From Eutreptiella sp. 'Long Island Sound 2002' (Eukaryota; Euglenozoa; Euglenophyceae; Eutreptiales; Eutreptiaceae), in the NCBI GenBank assembly GCA_964036045.1, contig OZ038382.1, forward strand, positions 9,910,235 through 9,974,234: a DNA stretch of 64,000 nucleotides, written 5' to 3'. Of this stretch, positions 46,204-56,526 are shown piece by piece (positions within the stretch are counted from its first letter, which is position 1; the number at the start of each line of letters is the position of its first letter). Both the position numbers and the translations under genes were made by a program. The notes under the pieces were generated by a model that saw only the letters and a program-made list of their open reading frames with translations, had not been told where the DNA came from and did no database searches.

Positions 46204-46450
46204 CTTACTTGTGCCCATCCCAGTCGTCAATACAAGTCCAGTAGCCGGGTCATCGCCATCAGCGGATCTCAGGCAAGTGGTGCCGGCAAACAGCGTGTAC
46301 TTCTTCCCGGCCTTCTGATAATCGAAGGCGTGGCCGGGCTCATCGTCTGGGACCGCGAGCTTCTGCTGCGGCATCGATTCCCCGGTCAATCCACTCTCAT
46401 CCATAATGCAGGTCCCAGAGAGAATGACCAGGTCGCACGGGACGATCCAC
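46204..46450 (-). CDS. P5 ATPase exon 4: A domain with TGES loop
   Basis: 82 codons plus one leading base. It encodes WIVPCDLVILSGTCIMDES, then GLTGES, the dephosphorylation loop that is diagnostic for P-type ATPases, followed by a P-Q-Q-K segment and AGTTCLRSADG...TGMGTSK. The donor AAG|GTTGTG joins in phase 0 to GMLLAGIL of exon 5, recreating the P5B 'T-x-K-G-x-L-x-x-x-I-L' block. A stronger-looking GTAAGG five bases earlier would disrupt the frame. Confidence 0.9.
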
Positions 46451-46955
46451 CTGCATGATGAGGGAAGGGGTATCATGCGCGCGGGTTGAGGCCACCTGCA
46501 CCGCCCTGTCACATGCCAAAGGTAAAACTCTACGTTGGCCGACTTGTAGCCCCAAAATGTCCTTGAAACACAAAAACGAGAGAAGGGGCTGGCAAATCGA
46601 CCCCGCGTTTGACGCTGGCACAACCCGTTTGCACCGCTGGGCATCGGCCCGACTCTGGCTGCCGCTTCACTGGCCCTGTCGCCCTGCACTGCCCGAGCCA
46701 GAGCACAAAGCACCGTCCTTTTGCCGTGCACTGCGCTCCATTTGCCTAGGACGATGCCTCTTCGTTGCGAGCTGGTCATGGGGGAGAGGCGGGACGCCCG
46801 CGGGCATGGGATCCGCAAGCGTCCACAACCCTCTGCCGGGGCGTTAAAAAGGGGCAGGGGGATGCCAGCCCCCGGTATCTTGATGTCAAGAACCGGCCGC
46901 CTACCGCTGTTGGTTTCCCAACAGCAAACGTCAACCAACCACCGACCACAGAGGG

Positions 46956-47018
46956 GCACTCCCATAGCTCATGAGGCCCGTCTCCAGGGTGGCTGTCTTG
47001 GGTTCAAATCCGGCCAGC
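46956..47018 (+). repeat. tRNA-derived SINE-like head
   Basis: CCCATAGCTCATGAGGCCCG (A box-like) and TTGGGTTCAAATCCGG (a near-perfect B box). Antisense to the host gene, intron 3. Confidence 0.6.
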
Positions 47019-47973
47019 CTCAGCCTCACTGAGAGACACACGAAGGAGACCCGAGAGGAGTGGTATTCGAGCCCCGAGGGGCCGTCCAAGCCCATGATGG
47101 AGCTCCCAACGTCCAACCAGTATCGCAGTGGTCAACGCAGACACCAGGCGGCAAAGCCTGGGTCCGTTGCCCACCAACACAACTGTTGCTGAAAGGTCAC
47201 CCTCCACGACTTGAGTACTCGCCGCTGCCGTCCACGTGCAAGCGCGCAGCAGGGGATGCAAGCACAAGGATTCCAACACCGGCGTCGGCAGCTGAGAAAC
47301 ATCGAGGTAACGTTTGCCCAGGGCGCGCCCGGCATTCAAACCAATGTTCCGGCCACCCATCCCAATGCTTCACCCCACAACATTACTCCCTCCTCGAGCC
47401 CAGGAACTCTGAACACTGATGACACAACAAAGCACAAATGCGGGCGAACAGAAAGGCTTTCATTTATCGTGAGTCAACAACCCCTGCCGGGGATTGTGTT
47501 CCAAAGAAATAATATAGGGGTAGGCGGGCTTTCAATGGGGGTGGGGGGGGGGGGGGGGCGATAGAGCCCCCTCGCTAGACCCCCCCCCAAAAGGGGCTCA
47601 ATTGACGGGACCCCCAAAATCCTACCAAGACTGACCCCCGGGCCTCGGAGGTGACCCAGACCCAAAAATCGGCAAAAAATGAAAATGGGATTTTTGGAAT
47701 CAGCGCGTCGAGGGGGTTCAGATAAAACATCATTTGCCATATATTTGGTGAAAAAAATTGACCATTTTTAATGCATTTTTAATTTCGGCGCCTTCGGCGC
47801 CCAGAGTTCATAATAACTAGGGCGCATTGTAACATGGGGTTCAAAGAGGTCAAGAAGAAGTAGGGAATTACACTGACCTAAGGGTGCCCTCTTGGGAAAA
47901 TGGGGGGAGTGGGGGACAATAGGGGGAAACTTTGCCCGGCGCGCCCTCACCGGCGGAACCCTCAAGCGCACAC

Positions 47974-48272
47974 CCGTTGCCACCGATGCGGATGACGTCG
48001 CCGGGCACGAGACTCGCGCTGTCCTGGTCCGCCTCCCACTTCCCGGACCGGCAGGCGGTGACCTTCGTGCCGGTGCGGGTCAGCTGCGCGAGGGACGCCG
48101 CGTTGTGGCGCTGCACGGCCATGGACAGCAGGGCGGACAGGGCCACGAGGCACGAGAACGGCACGGCCACCTGCCAGTACGCCCAGTAGTAGTACGTCCA
48201 GATCATCATCAGCTGGTACACGTAGAAGAAGCGGCACAGCTCCGTCCCCGCCACTTCGAACCACGAGGGCAC
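47974..48272 (-). CDS. P5 ATPase exon 3: M1/M2 membrane helices and start of the A domain
   Basis: It reads VPSWFEVAGTELCRFFYVYQ, the P5 'E-x-x-x-x-F-Y-x-F-Q' block, then two hydrophobic helices, then the conserved SLVPGDVIRI of the A domain. It starts in phase 0 after CCCCTGCAG. The donor AACGG|GTGTGC leaves two bases, and joining them to exon 4 restores NGWIVPCDL exactly as the family needs. A second GTGAGG 22 bases further on would break the frame. Confidence 0.87.
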
Positions 48273-48349
48273 CTGCAGGGGGATGGTCGGGGACAGGGAC
48301 CGGGGGGCGGGTGCAGTTATGCATTGGAAGAGTGGGAGGTACCCCCTGT

Positions 48350-48490
48350 GTGACATTCCGTCTGGTTGTTGTTTCTTGAGGGGGCTTTGGACAGTCACCC
48401 GTTCTTCCCTTCGCATGTTGCGTCGGGTCGCTGCTTTCTGTCGGCCTGCGGCCGGTGCTCCTGCTGGTGTCGTTTCCGCGTTCGCGTTCG
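48350..48490. repeat. Dispersed repeat B, copy 4 (truncated)
   Basis: Only the GTGTGACATTCCGTC...GTCGTTTCCGCG part is present; the CCAGTAGTTGGCG half is lost. Lies in intron 2. Confidence 0.8.
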
Positions 48491-48507
48491 CGTTCGGGAG
48501 GTACCCC

Positions 48508-48680
48508 CCCCCCCTCCAGGGCGCCCAGCCTACGCCCAGCCCTGCTTCCCTGAAGGCAACTGTCAGCTTCAATGGCATTTGTAACCGCCAGTAACCGCCC
48601 CCACCGCTTTGGCACCCTCCTCTAACCGCCTATCCAACCGCTTCTGGCCGCCTCTGCGGTCTCTTCCCTTCTAATGCATA
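48508..48680. repeat. Dispersed repeat F, copy 1 (inverted relative to 54,424)
   Basis: CTCCAGGGCGCCCAGCC, TTCAATGGCATTTGTAACCG, GGCCGCCTCTG, CCCTTCTAATGCAT; the reverse complement of 54,424-54,606. Confidence 0.8.
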
Positions 48681-50131
48681 CGTGGGCGGGTGCTCAGTGG
48701 CAAGGGCCCGCGAAGACGATCGAAGTTGGAGCAGAAGAGATGAACCACATCTACTGGACCCCCTCCCCTATACACACCAACCCACACCCACACCCACACC
48801 CGCAATTTTAGTGTTACGACCCGTCGCACGTTCAGGGGTAGGAGCCCCTCACACAGCCGTCTGCCATTCTCTTTGGGTTTTTGGTCGAACACGACCCTCA
48901 TGTGGCCACGGCAAAAGAATGCACTGGGATAGAGGGGGGGGGGGGGGGTTGCGGCCCCATCCCAGACCCCGCAGATACAGGAAGCTATCACGCTTCATCG
49001 CAGAGCGGACTGACCGGATTTGGGCAGGTCATAATACAACCAGTCAACCAGCCCATGGGATGGTCTTGAAATAATGGCTCATATCTCCACTCCCCAACCC
49101 GACAGTTCTCACTGTCAGCCAGGAATAGCGCCAATGCAATCAGGGAAGGTGGTATCCCCTACGCTTTTAAGCCCCACCCTAGCAAGGCCTTCCCCTGATA
49201 CTTAATGGAGCCGATGGTTGTTAGATCAGCATTATTGTAGCATCCAAGAAAAGGCAATTGGAACGTATTCACGACTCTATGCCAGTGAATTGCACTACAA
49301 TGCTTTCGGGGGCGGCACCTGCGCCCCCCATATTTGAGAGGTACCAGCAAATACACTGCACAAGACACACACTGCTCACTGCTGGAGAGCTGCATGTGAC
49401 AATACAGGGGCCATCCAACCGAGGCCAAGAGGCAGTCCAGGTTTCCTTTTTCTCTGTTCGGTTGCCGGGTTCCTTGCTACCCAACATGCCACATGCCATC
49501 CTCGCCTCCACCTTCATAATGCCCCAGCGAGTGAACCTCCTGCAACAGCAGGGGACAGGGCGGGAGGCAGGGCTGCATTAAAAACAAAACGGAAATGGAG
49601 ATGGCCCTGAAACCCCGGAGACACAGTGGGGACTTCATTCTAGACCCCCAAACCTGCAGCGAGGCCATAACGGTAAAGCAAGCCAGGGGTGGTGGAGGGG
49701 TCACCGAAGACAGTAATGACATAGTTCCTTTCCACCGCCATTTCCCCACAACATGCATTCATCTACATTGGATTTTGTGTTTAAGCCAACCTGTGTTCAG
49801 TGTGGCCCTGCAGCCCCCCCCCCCCCCCCCCCCACACACAAAAATAGACGAAAACAAACCAGAGGCAGATCAGGCCCAAGAACTTTGTAGCCGCAGTTTC
49901 GATGAGAGGGATGTTGGAACACTCCGAGTCTATTTCCCGTTGTCACTAAGTGGAGGGAAATCTCCCGCAAAGCTTCCAGACATGACGAAAAATTTTCGAA
50001 AATTCACTGTGTGAAGGAAAAGATTTGCTGTTCCGCATCTGGAAGGCCGGGGGGAGGGGTAGGTCCGGGACTGCACAGAACCATCCTGCCGGGCGCTGGG
50101 GTGTGCACAAGCGCCGTGCATTACACAGCAC
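48681..50131. other. Distal part of P5 ATPase intron 2
   Basis: A G-run at 48,937 and a C-run at 49,808; no genes or recognised repeats. Confidence 0.65.
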
Positions 50132-50434
50132 CTGCAGCGGGATATCATTGTCGCCCACCAGCTCCCGCCGCCGGTCATGCTCTTTGCCCTGAAGCCCCGC
50201 CGACATCTGCCGCAGCCCCCCGTACGTCTTTGGCATCTCGATGACGTGGGGCTCGAACCGATTGGTGTGGTCGCGCCACAGATATCTCTGGTATTGATAA
50301 TAGAGGTACCTGCCCTGCGGGCCCTCAATCACCGGCACAAACGTGATGTTGCCGGCCTCTTGTAGGCCGAACTGGTCGCTGGCAAAGTGAAGCAATTGCA
50401 CTAGCACGTGTGTGTCCTGCACGAAACTCTCCAC
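50132..50434 (-). CDS. P5 ATPase exon 2: cytoplasmic region before the A domain
   Basis: 101 codons, phase 0 at both ends, acceptor TCGCAG|GTG, donor CTGCAG|GTGCTG. The [20 protein letters not shown] segment matches the P5 'F-x-Y-x-x-x-R-Y' block that precedes the A domain, and [10 protein letters not shown] is the family's 'G-x-N-x-I-x-(V/I)' entry motif. A TG/CA microsatellite (50,491-50,638) lies directly upstream of the acceptor. Confidence 0.85.
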
Positions 50435-50490
50435 CTGCGACAAGAGCAGAACCATGTTGTAGTGGTGGGGCTGGGGGCAGGGATGCATTG

Positions 50491-50603
50491 TTTGTGTGTG
50501 TGTGTGTGTGTGTGCGTGCATGCGTGCGTGTGTGTGTGTGTGTGTGTGTTTGTGTGTGTGTTTGTCTGTGTGTGTGTGTGTGTGTGCGTGCATGCGTGCT
50601 GTG

Positions 50604-50637
<34 letters not shown>

Positions 50638-50638
50638 C
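50491..50638. repeat. (TG)n microsatellite, interrupted
   Basis: TG run with TGCGTGCATGCGTGC and TTTG interruptions, starting 57 bp upstream (on the gene strand) of the exon 2 acceptor. Confidence 0.97.
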
Positions 50639-50814
50639 CAAGGGATCATTTCCATCATGCTCAAACTGCGAGGTTCAACATTCCTACTTTCCTACCATGC
50701 TGCAGAACCATCAGTCCAATGTCCATGTGGGCCCTGCAGAGGCCCCTAGCACACTGATACACAGCTTCCTGACCCTGTCCCAGCGTTCTGAGTCCATTCA
50801 TGTGGCTCTCCCTG

Positions 50815-50816
<2 letters not shown>

Positions 50817-50849
<33 letters not shown>
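50817..50849. repeat. (TG)n microsatellite
   Basis: Perfect TG run, intron 1. Confidence 0.95.
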
Positions 50850-50850
<1 letters not shown>

Positions 50851-51275
50851 CTACGTTGTTTGTCCCTAGCCACTGAAAAAAAAAAGTATGGTGAGAGTCG
50901 GACAGCCATCGCACTGCTCACAAGTGCTGCATCTGTCTGTCCCTCCCACTCGTTTGGGCGGGGGGCGGGGGCCAATGCAACATTGGGTCCTGGACACACG
51001 GAAACCACACCGAACGCTGTCTCCGCCCATGGCATCCACTATCCTACGCTCTCCTCTACTCTACGCTCCCTGCCCGCCAAATATAGGTCAACAAGGAGGG
51101 GCTTGGGGGGTTGCGGGGTGCCCGTCACCAGATGTGACATGTCCTGAAGCGCTTCCATTGTCATGAAATGGAAGCCCGCCTGTCAGGGCGTCTCACGCTG
51201 CCCCGTGCCGGGCTTGGGGCTCTCAGAGGACTGCTGACCCTGTCCGAGACAGGCAGAACAAACAATCACACATTT

Positions 51276-51425
51276 AGTGGGGTATTGGGTAAAACTTAGT
51301 ACCAGACAAGGTAAAACTTAGTAAAATTTGGTAAAACTTAGTAGAAACGAGGCAAAACTTAGTAAAAATTTAAGAAGAATTTTCAAAATTTTTTGTTGAC
51401 CAAGTTTTACCTCGTTTTTACTCAG
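51276..51425. repeat. AT-rich ACTTAGTAAA cluster, left
   Basis: Five or so AAACTTAGTA units and AATTTTCAAAATTTTTT; related to 53,774-53,990. Intron 1. Confidence 0.75.
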
Positions 51426-51462
51426 TCCCCCCCCCCGCTGCCGTTTTAAACAAGGTAGTCAA

Positions 51463-51531
51463 CACTTCAATGGTAGGTGGTACTTTTGTTTAAGGGCACA
51501 AGGCCCCCGAGTCGATTCCCGGCCACTTGTG
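51463..51531 (+). repeat. tRNA-derived SINE-like head
   Basis: TTCAATGGTAGGTGGTAC (A box-like, tRNA-Gly-like) and CCGAGTCGATTCCCGGCC (B box-like). Intron 1. Confidence 0.5.
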
Positions 51532-51998
51532 TTAGTGGCGCCCCACCAAGGCCAAACCATCATGCACACCAATTAGTTGGCACTCGGCCAACATAACAAA
51601 ATATAATTGGGATCGGGCACTAGGAACAAAATCAGGCTCAAGAAAAGAGTCCTGACAAGGCCATGGCCAACATTTGTGCCAACTACTTACAAGGTGTTTC
51701 AAAAGACGCTTGAAAATCAAGTCGGCCTTGTGTTGGTTGACGACCGCTACGCCACAATGGCTTGCCAACAAAGATTGGTTCTCAATGAGGCTAAGGTTTG
51801 TGTATTGGTGTGTTAGTATGCCTGTGTGTGTGTGCGGATGGTGCACGTTGTTGCACTAGACTGTTCTTACACGCACGGCGCTAAAAAAATTTTCTCCTAT
51901 AGTTTTATCGGACTACAAAAAACGCATAGTTAATTGCTACACCACACGCACATTGTTCGTCCTGACCCCCCCAACCGTAGCCCCATGTTCTACCAACC

Positions 51999-52933
51999 TT
52001 AATTGGCTCGCCAACGTTTCGCCCGCCAAACGGGGTAACCAGTCCCGTAAGGTCGGTTCGAAACAGCAGCCGCACTTTGTCCGGCCACTATAAGACGGGC
52101 GGCCCTACGAGAAGCCAATGGCCGCTTGTCCTGGCCAATGGTGAGAATAAGCGCCTTGTGCACATTGCACTTTTGCACGAGACTTTGACATACATCAAAC
52201 ACTTGGCGCAATTCCCCGACAACAACTCGTTTCTCAGCACGGTGCCCTGCAACACGCTCTGATAGCTTCAAGAAGCCTAGTTTCCGATGCTCAGTACTGG
52301 AATCAGCAATGTGTTTTTCACACATCCATTTGCACATTGTGGGGTCCCACGGAAGTGCTTCGCATGGGGTGCAATGCATCAAATGCCCATTGTTATCGAT
52401 TTGAGCCTCACCCTTGCATGGCGGGTCACGTGAGAAACAACCAACTCCATCCACATATATCCAGTGCACTTTCTCGTGGGAGTGACGCATCAGTGGATAA
52501 CGCCCACGAAGGGCAATAGGACTAGGCACACCCAGTGGCAAGGCACCCATGCACTTACGCAACACAGGAGGCGACAGTAACAGTGCCAAGGGTTCACTAG
52601 CACCCGAACGTGGGCTACTGGGGTCTTCTGATGGCAGTGATGAGTCCTTGGATTGCAGCTGAGAGGCCGCGATCCTTGGGACGAGTTGTTGAAAAGGGGC
52701 GTCATGAACATCTGCCGTCCCTTGAAAACGGGGGGAATGCCTGCACGATGCTTCTTGCCCTGGCAATGCAACTGATAGGGTTGTGTGTCACATGCAACCA
52801 GAATTGATAAGCGCTCACCACAGGGACATGTCCACCCATGGGCATCCCGTTGGCCCCATGTGATGTTGATCGCCGAGGACATCCAAAAGGTTTGCGAGAA
52901 GAAATAGCAAATGACATGTACAATGGAACCCAA
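51999..52933 (-). pseudogene. Broken ORF with U1-like C2H2 zinc finger, unrecognised
   Basis: Minus strand. One frame gives CPCGERLSI...HCQGKKHRAG (C-x-C ... H-x5-H, as in U1/matrin-type fingers) and is open to ~52,700. The text then makes better sense in a second frame (TADVHDAPFQQLVPRIAASQ ... HWIYVDGVGCFSRDPPCKGE, with more Cys/His pairs), which needs a frameshift near 52,710. This looks like a decayed transposon- or gene-derived ORF lying in intron 1 between the two ACTTAGTAAA clusters. No family assigned. Confidence 0.35.
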
Positions 52934-53773
52934 ACCTCTGAGTGGATTATTGTTAACTGGACCATCTCCCTCTCACCCTTTTTCCTCCCTCCCTCCCTGT
53001 GCACAAGCCCAATTCCCTCTTTCTTTCCCTCTTTTGTCTTATCCCTACCGATCGATTGCCGCTCTCTACAACCATGCAAGCATGCAAATAAAATCAAGTT
53101 CGCAACCAGTTACTTTTACCTCAACAGTAGTTCATGTGCCAATTTCATACAATGTAGCAAATTGAAGGTTACATGCAAGTTTAGGTAGCACACATTAAAA
53201 AAATTCCTCTAGGCGAAAAAAAAATTCCTACATGGTGTGCCAGCTTTTTTTTCAGGGCCAACCCCTAGGGGGAGGGGGGGGGGTACAAAAAATCAAGCGA
53301 ATTTTTTTCCACCCCCCCCTTGGTATCTGCATGCCGCGGTTTGCCTCGCAGTGTGGGACAATTGGTGCACATCCCAAACACAGCCATTTTCAACTCCCCT
53401 TGCAGCTCAGTGCAAAATGCTTGGTCATTTCTTAGTTGACCATCATTCTTTTGGGGGTGTTGAGGAGGCACCGCATACCACTTGCGACAGATCCACACAC
53501 CGCGATGGGTGTTAACAGCAGAACTAGCAACAACAGCAGAAGCAACAGCAGCAGTAGCAAGGTTGGCCACCCAGAATCAGGTCGCCGATTGACACAAGAC
53601 AAGACACAAGTGGGATGGGTGGCTACATACCCCCTGCCGTCTGGGGGGGTCCCCACCGCTTTAGAGCGGGGGGCAGAATCACAGGTGGCCCACAAGTGGG
53701 CCGGGTGGCTACATAACCCCTGCGGCCCAGGGGGTCCCCACCGCTTCTAAGCGGGGGGGGCGGAATCAACAGT

Positions 53774-53990
53774 GGCATAAATTACTTAGTAGGGGAAAAA
53801 TATATACTTTTTTACTAAGCAATTTACTTGGTAAAAAAAACTTTCTACTAAGTAATTTACTTAGTAAAAAAATTAAAACACTTAATTAAAACACTCACCC
53901 CCAGAGGAAAAACTTGGTAAGTTTTGAAACTTAGTAAAAAAAATTTTCAAAAAAAAATACTAAGTTTCACAACGGACCCCACTTAGTGAG
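53774..53990. repeat. AT-rich ACTTAGTAAA cluster, right
   Basis: TTACTAAGTAATTTACTTAG-type palindromic units, ending TACTAAGTTTCAC and CACTTAGTGAGGGG. Intron 1. Confidence 0.75.
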
Positions 53991-54423
53991 GGGAACCAGG
54001 ACCACAAGATACCTACACCTGCTGTGCCCGGAGGGAAAAAGCGAATGCCCCTTTGCCACACACGCCACAACCCTGGGGCTCTATTGTAGACTACTTTGCG
54101 GAGGGCCTCAGCCCCCGGTTGGAACCATGAATTGACATGTTTGTGTGTCTGTGCAGGTGACATGTCAAGGTGTGTGCTGTGTCGGGCTTCACTGCGCCTG
54201 GGTTGCCCGAGTCCAGCGTGGGGCAGCCTGAGACAACCCGAAAGGTCTGCCATAGTACCTTCAGGGAAGGCGCTTCGGGAACCTTGAAGACTGGTGTTGG
54301 GAACACTCCCATCCCATTCCCCACCCGGCCCCTAGGGATCCCCTGCTTGCGCTGCAGAGGGGGTTGGGGTCCAGAACTGAATGCCTGCCGCACCTTCCCC
54401 CCCCCCCCCCCCCAGCCAGGAAT

Positions 54424-54602
54424 GCATTAGAAGGGAAGGGACCTCAGAGGCGGCCCAGAAGCCGCTAGACAGGCGGTTGGAGGGGGTTGCCAAAGGGGTT
54501 GGGGGCGGTTACTGTCGGTTACAAATGCCATTGAGGCTGGCAGTTACCGTTGGGGAGACAGTGGATGGGCGCAGGCTGGGCGCCCTGGAGGGGGCAGTGG
54601 GT

Positions 54603-54606
<4 letters not shown>
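54424..54606. repeat. Dispersed repeat F, copy 2
   Basis: TGCATTAGAAGGGA, CGGCCCAGAAGCCGC, GGTTACAAATGCCATTGAGG, GGCTGGGCGCCCTGGAG. A more distant copy of the GCGGTTACTGGCGGTTGG core is at 63,000-63,090. It sits next to the CA tract that received the retrotransposon. Confidence 0.8.

Positions 54607-54680
<74 letters not shown>
54606..54680. repeat. (CA)n microsatellite, left flank of the retrotransposon
   Basis: Perfect CA dinucleotide run of about 75 bp on the + strand, directly abutting the element's 3' end. Confidence 0.97.
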
Positions 54681-54684
<4 letters not shown>

Positions 54685-55260
54685 CGCAGGAAACCAGGGG
54701 CAAAACCGTGAAACGCACAAGAGGAGGAGGAGGAGATGCGGTCCCCCGGTAGGGCGCCCCCGCGGCACATCCCCATGGTGCCCGCCGGCCCTCCACGGTC
54801 TGGCACGCGACCAGGAGGGGGGTTTCATCCCAACCCGTCCGGCTAAGCATCATGGCGGCGGCTCTCCTCTTCGTCTCCTCCCCTTGTCCCCTGGTCCGCA
54901 CTACGCGCATGCACCCCCGCCCTACACGTAGCCGGATCCCCTCCCAGGGGCACGGAATGGGGGGGCGAGGCGGAGCGCCGGCTCCACTTCCGGCACGGTC
55001 CACCACCCCCCCCAAGGGAAGGGGGACGCAGTCTCACGGGTGTAGGCCCTTAGCCGCCAGGTACTACCGACTGGGCGGCGTTTGGCCGGCGGGTCACGGG
55101 GGCTTGGTCCGTGGCCCGGTCCCCCCTCCCTCCCTAGCGCACGGCACTTCTGCCGAAGGCGCCCGTGTGCGGGGCCCTCCTCCAAAATTCCGGCCGCTGT
55201 AACCCTTCCCCCCTTGGTCGCACCCCGGGAACGCACCTGGGCCCAGGCGTAGCGAGGGGG
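54681..55260 (-). other. Retrotransposon 3' untranslated region
   Basis: Between the ORF2 stop and the CA tract. GC-rich, no open frame that continues ORF2, with a short CTC/GAG trinucleotide run near 54,722-54,736. No poly(A) tail; the element meets the (TG)n strand directly. Confidence 0.55.
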
Positions 55261-56526
55261 TCATCGAGGTTGCCGCAAAGCCAACCCCAGCAACTGGTAG
55301 GAGATCCTGGGCTGATAACCAGCCATGCGCAAGGTGGCCATCAGCATATTGCGCAGCCGGCGCACTTGGCGACGATCATGTGCCCCCCTCGTCTCGTACA
55401 AACCCATGTAGCGGGCGGGTGGCCCGTACGAAAGGAGCCAGGCTAACCGCCGCGGTGGCAGGCCGCCCGGCCCATCGATGATGACCAACTCCGCCTCGCG
55501 GACCTCCTGGGGCCAACGTCCCAAGATTTTGGGCAAAGGCCGGTCTGAATACCAGAGGACCCGCTGGGTCCCGCCCCAGGATGGGGGCCTAGATTGCCCT
55601 GGGGGTAAGATGGCGGACAGCTGTCCGCGCTCGCACACGGGCCACAACAGGCTCGCCCCCGGCCACAGCCCGGCCATCGCCGGTCGGCTCCCCCACACGT
55701 GGGAGGTCGGGTCGAAGCGCGTCGGCACCCGGATCGCCAGGTCCCATGTGTGCCCGTCGTCGTCCCGGTAATAGACCTCTCTGGCCGCAGGGACGATGGG
55801 CATCTCCCGCTTACGGTCCAAGGCGTCCCAAAAGTTGACGACCGTGGCCAGCACCCGCTGGGCGGCGCCCACCACTAGTCCCCGGTCGTACAAGTACCGC
55901 AGATCCTCCGGTTCCCACTCCCCGTAGGGATCGAGATACAGCGTGCGCACCCCCGGCCCGGGATGGGGATCGTCGTCCCCCGGTGAGCCCACGCTGAGGG
56001 TGAAGGCATCGGGCCCGTACAGGACCACAATCCCCCATGGGGATACCGCGCGTCGCTGCCAACGCGCACACAATGTGTCCAGGCGTATGTGCAGCTGGGT
56101 CTGGACCGGCAACCGAAAGAGGTGGCGCCACGGGCAGGAGGAGACCCAATGGCGTGCTCCCACTGTCTGGAGACAAGCGGGGCAGGGGCGCTCGTCTCCG
56201 GCGTGCCCCAGACCTTCCCGGCGCGCGATCGTGCGGAGGTGTGCCCACCACCGGACCAAGCCACGCTCGGTAACGGCGGCATAAACCCCCAGGGACTTGC
56301 GCTCCCCGTGTTCGGGGGCCTCCATATGGAGATCCCAAAGACGGCGTGCCGACGCCTCGACTAGACGGTCCAGGTTGTGCACCTGGACGTCGTTGTGGGT
56401 GAAATAGATCTGGGGTGTCTGGAGCCCCCGGATCCACCCCACCTCAGGGCGGGCCCCAGAGGCCTGTTTCTTGGCTTCCCCATCGGCCACGTCCAATAGG
56501 GAGTCCAGGAAAGTGCCGACCCTGTG
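55261..56526 (-). CDS. Retrotransposon ORF2 continuation: RNase H end, CCHC knuckle, C-terminal domain
   Basis: About 420 codons in the same frame as ORF2, separated from it by a single TGA. The first residues (TFLDSLLDVADGEAKK) supply the last acidic residue of RNase H (A-D-x-x-A-K), so the TGA splits one domain. Further on, CPACLQTVGARHWVSSC is C-x2-C-x7-H-x4-C, the knuckle found near the C-terminus of R2-type retrotransposon proteins. The last ~230 residues are unrecognised; they include DDDGHTWDLAIRVP and ELVIIDGPGG, which could belong to a second (restriction-like) nuclease, but I cannot show it. Ends at TGA 55,261. Confidence 0.7.
   Translation of the reverse strand, partial: HRVGTFLDSLLDVADGEAKKQASGARPEVGWIRGLQTPQIYFTHNDVQVHNLDRLVEASARRLWDLHMEAPEHGERKSLGVYAAVTERGLVRWWAHLRTIARREGLGHAGDERPCPACLQTVGARHWVSSCPWRHLFRLPVQTQLHIRLDTLCARWQRRAVSPWGIVVLYGPDAFTLSVGSPGDDDPHPGPGVRTLYLDPYGEWEPEDLRYLYDRGLVVGAAQRVLATVVNFWDALDRKREMPIVPAAREVYYRDDDGHTWDLAIRVPTRFDPTSHVWGSRPAMAGLWPGASLLWPVCERGQLSAILPPGQSRPPSWGGTQRVLWYSDRPLPKILGRWPQEVREAELVIIDGPGGLPPRRLAWLLSYGPPARYMGLYETRGAHDRRQVRRLRNMLMATLRMAGYQPRISYQLLGLALRQPR

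Noticed and set aside
47951-47973. Longer P5 exon 3 using the GTGAGG donor
   Set aside because: It leaves phase 1, does not join exon 4 and inserts extra residues in the conserved A-domain turn.
50408-50876. Cys/Val-rich plus-strand frames
   Set aside because: Translation of TG microsatellites.
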